Assembly: GCA_025765615.1 (NCBI GenBank)
Contig: JAIVFJ010000294.1
Span: 1 to 64,000, forward strand
Length of the DNA: 64,000 nucleotides
Origin: Zopfochytrium polystomum
Taxonomy: Eukaryota; Chytridiomycota; Chytridiomycetes; Chytridiales; Chytridiaceae
Direction of reading: 5' to 3'
In this document: positions 37,919 to 47,331 of the stretch, piece by piece
Layout: every line of letters starts with the position of its first letter
Position numbering within the stretch: the stretch's first letter is position 1
Position numbers and translations under genes: made by a program
The notes under the pieces: generated by a model
The model's input: only the letters and a program-made list of their open reading frames with translations
Told to the model about the DNA's origin: nothing
Databases searched by the model: none

Positions 37919-39034
37919 GTCCCCCTCTGGCTAATTGTACAGCCAAGACCACGATGAATTTTCGCTCGGGCATTAACGTGCCGCCGCCGGTATCGAAGAC
38001 AAAGAAAAAAAGAAAGAAGGACGTCTATTTTTTGTTTTTTTTTTTCAGAGGACCCTGCCTGCGCGTCGGCCTTGTGTGTAGGGGTGTGGCGCGCCTCCCC
38101 CCGTTCACGGGGCCATCCGGCCGATCGGAAAAAAAACGAGAAGCGAAGCCGATGATATTCCACAATGCGTGTGGCTGTGTCGCCTGGTTGACGATACGGA
38201 AGGAGAGGTACTGGGAGAGAGAAAGATAGGGAGCGAGAGAGAGCGAGAGAGAGAATGTGAGAGGAAGTGGTATTGAGTTCGGGTAAAAGGGTCATACATC
38301 TCACGCCCGATTACCGTTATCGCCAATCAAAAGAAAAGAATTTTTTTTTGTTTTTTTTTGCTAATGTTCACACGTGCTTGTAGCGGTTAGCAACAAATGC
38401 CTCCTCAGCAACGCACTCCACGGCCGGTCCGGGTCTTCGTCGTTTTTTCCGCAGACAAAAGCAAGCAGAGACAGACATCAAACCCAACACGGAAAGACAG
38501 AGAGAGCAGAACAGACAAAGATACGGGTTTTTGCTTGTTTGCTTCTTTGTTTGGCCTCTTCGTTTTGTCTTTGTTTCGCATCAACCATTCCAATGCAACG
38601 TGTTTTCTCCGTTTCCCCTCCGCCCAAGCGCAATCTTATCGGAGCTGTCTGTGGCCCATGGAGGAGCGTCGGGGCAAATCTCGCTTCCGGGGGGTTGCAT
38701 AGAAGGGAAGGTGGGTAAGGCTTCCTGCGTATTTCTCTCTCTTTCTCCCTCTCTCTCTCTCCTTCACTCTATCACTCTCACGAGATCAGCGCACAACACG
38801 CCGGGGCGTCCGACCAGGACATTTTCCACCACCACGCATTACCATGCATTGTTATTTCGGCACGCTTTTCTCTTCTTATTGCGGCTGCTTGAGAGCTGCA
38901 ATCCAGCGCCCATCTGCCCACTACCACGGACTTGCATCCACACACAACCCCCTCCACTACATGAAGACTCAACCTAACAAGAAAATTGAAAAGAAACAGC
39001 AAACCAATTTTTCGATCCGGGGACTCGGGTCACG
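37336..39034. other. Gene-free spacer
   Basis: Contains a CT-rich microsatellite (about 37867-37920), a GA-rich stretch (38211-38260), a second CT stretch (38735-38762) and poly-T runs. No frame resembles a known protein. It separates the OPT promoter side from the 3' end of the aminopeptidase gene upstream. Confidence 0.6.
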
Positions 39035-39244
39035 TCACAGCCCCATAATATCCTTCTCGACAATGGCCGCGCAGATCGGGTGGTAGAACGCCCTGTGCTT
39101 TGTGAACGTTTCCTGCGCGAGCGCCTTGCCCGCCTTGCACCTCGCGAGTCCGCTGGCAGCAAAGAGGCGAAGCGAATAAAAGGTTTGAGGGTTGGATGTT
39201 TCGAACGCAGTTTTCGGTTGCACAGTCACACACACAGAACACAG

Positions 39245-39301
<57 letters not shown>

Positions 39302-41061
39302 TCACTCACTCACACTCACTCACTCACCGGTACAGCGGGCGGACATACTTCATCCTCCCCATGGTCGTGACAAACTCGACAACGTCCGGGAACACGCTCT
39401 CCCTCTCGGCCTTGAGCGAGACCTCGCACCAGCGGCTGCGTTCCTCGCAGTTTTTGAGCGCCTTGAAGCCGTAGATCTGCTCCATGACGTCGAGCACGGG
39501 GACGGGAAGCGGCGACGCGCTGTCGAGGAGCAGCTCGAGGAAGACCACTTTTTGCGGAGACGTAAAGTCCGCCAGGTCCGACGCGTGGAACAGCGTGCGC
39601 AGCGTTGACTCGTCCGCGCTGACGTTCGAAAGCCAGCGCGCCGCCAGCGCGTCGCAGGCTGTCGCCAACGTGCGGTCGAACGTGTTTTTCACGGGGGGCT
39701 GGTTTGTGTGTTCGTGTCGTGTGTGTGTGTGTGTGGGAGAAAGAGTGCGTGTGAGCTTGCGCGTACGTCATATTCCACTCCACTTACCATTCCCGGCTTG
39801 TTGAACCAAGAGTCCCAGTCGACAGTGTCCAGCAGCTTGACCTTTTCATCGCCGTGCTGGCGTTTGAAAAAGGAGTACAGGTTGTCTTTGAACTCTTGAG
39901 TCGTCACGGAGCGGTGCGAAAAGGTCTCCACGTGGTCTTTAAAAAACAGAAAAGGAGGAAGGGAAGAGCGTTGATTAGGCACGACAACACATGCCAGTCT
40001 ACCAAGAACAGTCTGTTCAAGCAGTGAGCGGAAGGAAACGTACTTTTCAAAAACGGGTCTGTTGAAATAGAGCGGGTTAGCGGTCTCGCAAAAAAATTGA
40101 ACCTCCTGCAAAACAAAAAATAAAGAATAAGTCAGTCTAGCTCACCGAAGACGGAGCTCCCGCCCAACAGCTCTTCGAGGTAAAACAGCAAGTGGAACCC
40201 CTTTTCGTACGGGACGGACGAAAAGACGTCGTCGGGGTCGACGTTGGCGAGCCGCGGGCACAGGCAGCTGTACTCGGGGTGGCCCGTCTTTTCAAAGTGC
40301 TCGACGGACTCCTTGAGCGCCTTTTCGCCGATAATCGCGCTGAAATGGCGCGCGTGCTGGCCGTGCATGGCACCCATGATTTTGCGCTCGATGCAGACGG
40401 TAAAGCCTTCGTTCAACCAAAAGTTTTCCTGCAATTCGTGTTAAAGCTGGCACGTCATCAAGAGGAAGTGAAGTTTACGCGACATCCATACCCAATTTGA
40501 GCTGGTGACAAGGTTGCCCATCCAGCTGTGCGCGGCCTCATGAGCAACAACGTCGACAAGAGAGCGATCTCCCGCAAGAAGCGACGGCGTGACAAACGTC
40601 TGGAGGAGCCGATTTCGGCCATGTTTACAATGAATCAAGATACAAAAGAAACTAGCATACCAGACACGGGTTCTCCATGCCGCCGTAAGGGAAGGATGAG
40701 GGAAGGCTGTGAAGCGAGGACGAGCGTCAACCAAACAAAACAAAAAAAAAAAAAAAAAAGTCAGGGGAATGCGGTTCAAACTACTTACACCAAAATATCG
40801 TAAACACCCCACACGTAAGGAGTGAGAAGTTCCTCGCCTGAATTTCAGATATTAGAAAAGACTCCAATGAACAAGAAAGGGCAAGTGTGCCGGCATGCGT
40901 CCGGGCCACCGTACCGATTTTGATAAACTTTTCCGTGTCGGCAAACTCCCAGGCTGCCGCTTCGACCACCTCCGGCTCCGACCAGACGGTCGTCCTCGGT
41001 CCGACGCGCTTGCCCTCGATGTTGCCGACGGCGATCGCAATGAGGTAAGACTGTTGTTTTC

Positions 41062-41110
<49 letters not shown>

Positions 41111-41150
41111 TGGGGAACGTCATCAAAACTGACTGCCCAAAGACACACAA

Positions 41151-41187
<37 letters not shown>

Positions 41188-41921
41188 GAAATCCTCAAAC
41201 CGAAAACGCACCGGAATAGCAATGGCCTGCTTAAACTTGCAGACCTTGAGGCCGCCCTCCTCGACCTCGACGACGGGTACGGCGCTCATGAGGGCGCGGA
41301 GGTGCCTGGGGACGCGGACGACGGCGTCGTAGGTGAGCTTGACGTACGGGGTGTCCATGACGGGGAGCAAGGTGCGGGCGTAGATGGGCTGGCACTGGGT
41401 GAAGAGGTACGGGAACTGCTTGCCGACGGTCTGAGCGGGGTCGAGCCACTGGGCCGCGAGGCATGCGGCGGTGGTCGAGTACGCGACCGTGACGGCGGCG
41501 CTAGACGACGCAGAGAGCGGCGAGACCAGCGTGATGTGCAGCGCGCGGCCGTAGACGGGGTGCGCGGTGGCGAGGACAAAAGGCGCGGCGGCGCCGTCGA
41601 CGCTGACCGAGTCGATCTCGAGGTGGTTCGAGTCCTAGGAAGGATCGCTTGTAAGAAAAGGCTCATGACGAGGGTCACATGCCCCACAGTGCCCATCGAA
41701 CGACGACAACACACCAGGACGATCTCAGTGACGCCGTCGACCTGGGCGACGGCCGTGAGTACGACATGGCCCTTGAGGGTCTTTGACGAAAAGTCCACGG
41801 TCAGGTCGAGCTGGACGTGGGTCACGCGGACTTGGTGGGTGTTCGCGTAGCTGTTGGGGTCCTGTTGTAGTTGGTTTGATTCAGTCAGCAAGGGAGCCGA
41901 GGGGGGTTCCAGCCATGCCAT
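39035..41921 (-). CDS. LTA4H: Leukotriene A4 hydrolase-type M1 aminopeptidase (634 aa, 11 exons)
   Basis: Model: exons 41921-41715, 41634-41212, 41050-40915, 40837-40789, 40706-40661, 40599-40492, 40428-40146, 40058-40044, 39936-39788, 39698-39328 and 39152-39035 (1905 nt). Cytosolic zinc aminopeptidase, possibly also an epoxide hydrolase. The N-terminal beta domain opens near DPNSYAN and [10 protein letters not shown]. The exopeptidase motif GGMEN is at 280-284, the zinc site HEAAH at 307-311 with third ligand E330 in WLNEG (19 residues after the second His, as in the family), and the SVPYEKG motif follows. The C-terminal helical domain ends [16 protein letters not shown]. Length is close to the usual 610-ish residues. 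Exon 8 is only 15 nt but is needed for correct spacing before HVETFSHRS. Introns 2 and 4 contain long poly-A/T. The start at 41921 is the first ATG in frame; an upstream exon is possible because CAG precedes the conserved part. Confidence 0.93.
39245..39330. repeat. (CA)n then (CACT)n microsatellite in an intron
   Basis: Runs of CA then CACT repeats lie within the last intron of the aminopeptidase gene, directly against its 5' splice site, so the splice donor GTGAGT is itself part of the repeat. Confidence 0.9.
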
Positions 41922-42468
41922 GAAGCGCAAACGCAGCAGCAGCTCCCTGCATCTTCAGCAAACGCGCAGCCCTTTGCGTGCAAGGCGTGCCTGCTTACGA
42001 TGCCGCAATGACGACGTTGAACGCCCCATGTGCCGCGAAGGCGATGCCTGTCATCGTGAGCACAGCGCGCTACCTCTCGCGCGACTCTGACTCGCAACCC
42101 CGCCTGTCGCCTCACACGATACGATACGCACATGCGGCGAGGTAGGAGGTGGTGGTGGTGGTGGAGCGGCTGCCGTCATGATGCCTTGCGTGTGGTTGGT
42201 AGTACTTTCTGTGACAAGAGATCGGAGACAGGCCGTGTGGCTTTGCTTTTCCCAGGCTTGGTTGATAATTCGGTTGAATTTTCTTCTTCTTTCACAACGA
42301 GGCCGCCTACGAAATATCCTCTCGGTCAGCTTCTCATCAATGCAATAGCAACTAGACTTGCGACACTCTCGACCCGCCCAGCCGTTGGAACCCAGACTCC
42401 CAAACGCGTCTAAAAAAAAATCTCATCGAAGCGCGAACCCCCCGCGACTGGGCGTGTGGTCGACGCGG
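41922..42468. other. Intergenic spacer, no gene seen
   Basis: Separates the aminopeptidase start (41921) from the stop codon of the SUMO-ligase gene (42469). It should contain the promoter of the former and the 3' end of the latter. A GGT repeat lies at about 42144-42165. Confidence 0.6.
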
Positions 42469-44541
42469 TCAAGCGTCTCGCATCGCGCAGTCCCCATCTC
42501 CGTCGTCGTCGTCGTCGAGCACCAGCACAACATCCAGCATCTTCTCAATGCCACTGCCACTGCCGCCGCCGCCGCCGCCACCACCACCGCCGACCGCCGC
42601 CTCGCGCTCGCAGCCTTGGTTGTCGTCATCGCTGTCGCCAAGGTGGCGGTGGTACCGGCCGAGCCGGTCCTCGTTGTCATCGTCGTCGTCGTCGACAACG
42701 TCGTCATCGACTTCACGGCAGCTCGAGAGCGGCCTCTTGCGCGACCCCGAGGGCGGCGTCCGAGACGCGTCCGGTAGCGGCCGGTCAGACCCGTCCGGTG
42801 AGACCATGCACCCGTCTTGCCCGCGGTACTTTTGCAGCAGCCGCAGGAACTGCGCATCAATAATGAGCTCCTGGACGTAGGGACGAGATCAGAAAACAGT
42901 GTATTGCGCCGCCGCTCTCTTACATCCGTCGCAATCTCGACATTACAGACCGTGCACCTCACGGACGGCTTAAATGCGTACATCTCCAACAGACCCTGTG
43001 GAGACAGTCAGAAGGCTTATTCAATTGAATGTATCTTTAGGCACAGAGGACGCGTCCTCAGAAAATCTTACCTCTGCACCAACTGCCTGCAAGTGGCGGC
43101 ACAGCCGGCCCCTCGCGGGATGCACCACGCGCCGCAGCAGCAGCGGACACGCAAACGACAGCTTCATGTCGGCCATTTCCACGTCAGACATGCGCGCGCG
43201 ACGGTGCCCCTGCCGTAACGAGACCGTTGTGCCGCCGCCGCTCTCCCTGCCTTTGCCGCCACCATCCGCAGCAGACCGACCGGCGGTCCACACGGGCGGT
43301 GCCGGGCACTCGCAAAGCGTCCGCGCGCGCAGCGCCGACAGGTCGCGACGGTGGCGCAGCGTCAAGTCGCCGAAAGGGTGGCTTGGTCGGTGATTCTCTG
43401 CCACATCATCGTCGTCTTCGGCGACTCGTCTCATGAGCGCTGAATGGGAATCGGTTGGTTGAGTAAGAGGATGGGCGCGGCGGCGAGTCAAGGGACGGGA
43501 ACAAGCGATAAGAAACCCCAAAAAGAAAAGACATGGCAAAGTGTGTTGTAGTGAACGACGTCGACCCACCTTGCTGCAACGTCCGCTCGTACAACTTTGC
43601 GACTCTCTGCGACCCACGGTTTAAGGAAGGCACAACAGGGAAGTGTTTAAAAGGTTAAAAACGAGAAGGATGAACTCGTTTGCAGCAGGCTCGTCCGCAA
43701 ACCCATTAAAATTATATACCTCAAGCGGATCCAACCTGTCCAGCACCATGACCACTGACACGAGCTTGCCGCCGCTGCCGCCAACGCCACCCAGGTTTCC
43801 CAGCCGAGGATCGAGCTTCATTGCCAGCACCAGCTTTGTGCCAAACTCGGTGGCCGCCGCCGACTGCCGATCGTCCAGGGCTTCGGCCTCGAGCACATCC
43901 GTGAGGTCGAATCCGCCCAGCTCACTCGGCTGCGCGCGTGGTAAGAGAGAGAGACAGAGAGAGACAGACGAGGGGTGTAAAGTAAGAGAGAAAGTGACAA
44001 TAACGTCGCCAACAACCTCAACCGCAAAAACCCCCACTCGATTACTCACCCTGAGCTGGTGCACACCGTCGCGCCCGTAGACTCGCGCAAACACCTGAAC
44101 GTGAGCCACGACGCTCAGGAACAAGACGCAGTGCCGGCGGCGGAGGCGGCTGCGGAGAGCGGGACGGTCGGAGCCTAATGTGCCCATGCCTCCTCGGATC
44201 ATGGTTCCTCCTCCTCCTAAGGCTCCTCCTCCGCCAAATCCTCCACCACCTCCTCCCCCTCCTTCTGCTTCTCCGCCCATGTCTTCTTCTTCATCCCCCT
44301 CTTCCACACTCAGGGCCTGCAGCAGCGGTTTCGTCACGAAAAAGTGCTGCTTTAGTCCGGACCCCGCCGCCGCCGCCGACGTGACCACGGTCTGCGAATG
44401 CACGTACGTCACAAAATCGCAGAACGGGTCGATCTGCGGCCGTAGTTTACGTCTGTGTGTCTGGTTAGAAAACTCCGCCGCAACGAGCCAGCCCCACAAA
44501 CCAAAACCTAATCAAGCAACACCACGCCAAGCAACGCTCTC

Positions 44542-44576
<35 letters not shown>

Positions 44577-45760
44577 CACATCAAGCTCAGCACATCGGCA
44601 AGGTGCTCCGCCGACGGCACCCAATCCCTGCTGCGGCCGACAGCGACGGAGGCAGGACGGAGGCAGCGCCCTCCTCCGCCGCCGCCGCCGCCTCCACTCC
44701 TCCTGCTTGGGCTCAGCGGTGAGTTGACGACGCCGATCCTGCTGTGCAGCGGGTTGCGGAAAGGCGTCGTGTTGTTGGCGATTCCCGTGGCGATGGTGGC
44801 AGCGGTTGGCGTGCGCGGCGGCGCGGACGCAGCCGTTTGCTTCCGCGCGAGCGGCGACGAGACGGCGGGGGCAATCGACGACGCCGAGTGCGCGAGCGAG
44901 CTGGGCGACGTGTAGAGCGTGTGGTGGCCTGCGTGGACGTCAAACAGCATGCTTTGGACGAGCGCGACCCAGCTGGCTTTGAGGACCTGGTTGGCGTATG
45001 GAATGTTGTACTTGCTCGAAAGATGTGCCGCAAGGGTCCTCAGCTGGTCGGGAGGGGAGTGTGGGTGGATCAATTGGACCGTTAGTTTTTGCTGTCCGGC
45101 ACAAGGAAAGAGATAGTAGTGCATTTACCTGGTTGACATTCAAGCTGCACGACTGGGGGAAAAATCAGAAGGGTTCGTGGGGAGGGGGGCGGGGTGGGGG
45201 CGGGGGTTGAGGTTAAAAACCAAAGTGGACGAAATTGGCCGGGGTCAGATCAAAACACCCCCCAAGCAGATTCGCATACTCCACACTCGCACACGAACCC
45301 TTCGCAGCTCAAACAGCGCCTCCTGCGAGATCCCGGCCGCCGTGCATGCCTCGCGCACCTCGTCAGCCGACATGGTCGCGATGCGTCCGCCTCTTTCCGC
45401 GCCGAACCCGCTATCGCCGGAGCCTGCCCAATTCTGATGTGGTGGCGTACCCTGTTGCTGCTGCTGCTGCTGCTGAGCCATCAGCAGCAGCGCGGCGCGG
45501 GCCGACGACGCGCGCTGCCGCCGCTGAGCGGCCGGTGGCGTTGTGGGCAGGGGGAACGGCGCCGGCGCGAACGGGTCAGCCGCCGGGGTCGCCGGGCGGC
45601 GATCTTGGCGCGGCGACGGGGTGGATGGACCGGCGAGCGCATAGAGCGAAGGGCCGAGGGTGGCTGTGGCGACGCGGGGCGCGAAGGCGCGGCGGAGGGG
45701 CGACGGCGACGCGCCGGAGGCCATGTCGTCGGTGGTGGTGGTGGTAGTGCTGCGCAGCAT
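42469..45760 (-). CDS. PIAS/Siz-type SUMO E3 ligase with SP-RING (829 aa, 9 exons)
   Basis: Model: exons 45760-45299, 45152-45129, 45091-44580, 44452-44050, 43929-43720, 43606-43570, 43439-43072, 42995-42924 and 42870-42469 (2490 nt). The diagnostic part is the MIZ/SP-RING finger: LSFACP (C647), then PARGRLCRHLQ supplying C663 and H665, CTVC supplying C686 and C689, and then ELIIDAQF. All four usual zinc ligands are present; the cysteine normally following HLQ is replaced by alanine. The N-terminus is Ser/Thr/Pro/Gln-rich. The middle contains glycine-rich linkers and possibly a divergent PINIT-like region, which I cannot confirm. The C-terminus has a hydrophobic VVLVL run followed by acidic residues, resembling a SUMO-interacting motif. 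Role: transfer of SUMO to nuclear substrates. The donor of intron 3 (GTGGGT, next to poly-T) is weak. Confidence 0.82.
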
Positions 45761-45873
45761 GTGTGCGGGGGCAGAGCGGGGTTTAAAAAATCAATGGGAT
45801 CTATATTCATTTAAAAGCCAAGTTTATGTAAACGACCTCGCCCTCCCTCCCCTCTCCAAGCGCGAAAGTGCTC

Positions 45874-47288
45874 TTAGACAAGCATCGCGTCATTTGGGAG
45901 GAACCCGCGGCATTCACTGCTGTCGCAGCGACACGGGATCCGCTGCTCCGCCAGCGGCGCCACCCTTCGGCATGCCCCGCCGTTGCCGACAGACGCTCCA
46001 AGCGCATCCCCATAATCGAATGAAAGTTCCTCCCCAGGCGGAATTGACCGGACAGCGAACAACGCAGCGGATGGGAAGGCGGCTAGCGGTCCACGCACGG
46101 TGTGGAAGGCAAGGTTGGGAGTGCAAGAATGCTTTTAATTTTTTTTTTTTTTTTTTTTTTTTGATGTCATTAAGTTAGGTACGGGGGTGTGTCATTTAGT
46201 TGAGAGAATGGACTGAAAAGGGGTCAGGGTTGTTATCGCTTTACATTGATGAAGCGTGCCGCGTTTCCTTTCAGCTGAGGATCAATCAGAGTTCGGAGAA
46301 TCATGTGTTCCCTTTTTGAAGAAATGAATTCGGGTAGACGCACGGTAGAAGGGAGAGTGTGAGTACTTGCTTTCAACAAAAAAAAGTAAGATGTACCCAT
46401 GCTCTCGGACGCAGATAATGTAATTCGGCAGTTTGTGTTCCACTTGAAAGAGCCACCGCCTCCTCGCCTCTTCAGTGCTAATTATTTCACCAACTGCGAG
46501 TTGTTGTGATTAGTGCGGCCATGAGAGGAGGGGATGTACCCCCACCGTACTGTGGAAGCATTGTGAGCCGGGACGGAAGGGGGATTAAAAAGGACGCAGC
46601 CACGGTACGGGATCGGTCACAAACGAACCTCCGCAACAAACGCTCCTTTTGGGATGGACTCCGCAGCAAAGAGGCCCCACCCCTTCGCGGGAGTTCTCAT
46701 CACACAGACGGATCTGCCGAAGCCCCCGCGCGACACGACGGCGTTCCAGCAGATGCCGCTCCAGCACCCGCACGCGCGGCCGCACTCATAGAAGCCTGAG
46801 AGGAGTGCCGCATCGAACGCCGGGTTCAGGATGCCGACGGGGCGGACGTCGGCGACGGTGGCGACGCCCGCACCGACAAGAGCAGGGCGCGTCGGCGGAA
46901 GGTAGGCGGGGCCGCCCTGCTTGAGGACACAGCCACACGAGAGCGGGTCGCAGCCGCCCGGATCGCAGTCGCACGGATCGCTCCAGCCAGCGGACGCGCT
47001 CTCGTGGCTCTCGCCGTCGTCGTCGTCGTCGTCTTCGGCAGCACCGTCGGCGTTGGTGTCTTCGACCGCATGCGGGTTCTCTTTGGTAGCGGTGGAAATC
47101 GGTGCGATGTTGTGCAGGATGTACTCAAACGAGGGAGGAAGCGGGGGGCGCGCGTCATTCGAGGCGCGCTGCGGCTGGATTCGCTCGTGTGGCTCTTCGG
47201 CGACCGCGACGAGAGGTACGCGGTGATGCGGCTCGGCGGATCCCGACAGATCCGCCGCAACAACGACAACCATTCTTGACGAGTCCAT
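45874..47288 (-). CDS. SET-domain histone lysine methyltransferase, Suv39/Clr4-like (361 aa)
   Basis: Model: exons 47288-46629, 46549-46546, 46493-46397, 46311-46245 and 46131-45874 (1086 nt). Domains: an acidic linker (85-95); a complete pre-SET zinc cluster, CDCDPGGCDPLSCGC (106-120) with YECGRACGCWSGIC (168-180); a SET core with GWGLFA, EYVGEII (220-226), NHSCTPN (276-282) and ELSFDYG (311-317); and a post-SET CRCDSSEC (343-350). Pre-SET plus SET plus post-SET is the arrangement of H3K9 methyltransferases; target specificity is inferred. No chromodomain is encoded in this model. Exon 2 is a 4-nt microexon (TACG). Without it the frame breaks and the EYVGE motif is lost; with it the motif is canonical. 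The stop lies 113 bp from the SUMO-ligase start, and the ATG is 43 bp from the divergent CFAP54 ATG. Confidence 0.9.
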
Positions 47289-47331
47289 CGTTTGCTTGAG
47301 ACAAGCACAATTGAAATTGTCAGGCCTACAT
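47289..47331. promoter_or_regulatory. 43-bp divergent intergenic region with stacked palindromes
   Basis: This short segment separates the start codons of the SET gene (minus) and CFAP54 (plus). It contains TGCTTG-AGA-CAAGCA (47293-47307), then ACAATT-GA-AATTGT (47307-47320), then AGGCCT (47322-47327): three perfect inverted repeats in a row. No TATA-like box is evident. If no upstream non-coding exons exist, both transcripts must start within or beyond this interval, overlapping the other gene. Confidence 0.6.
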
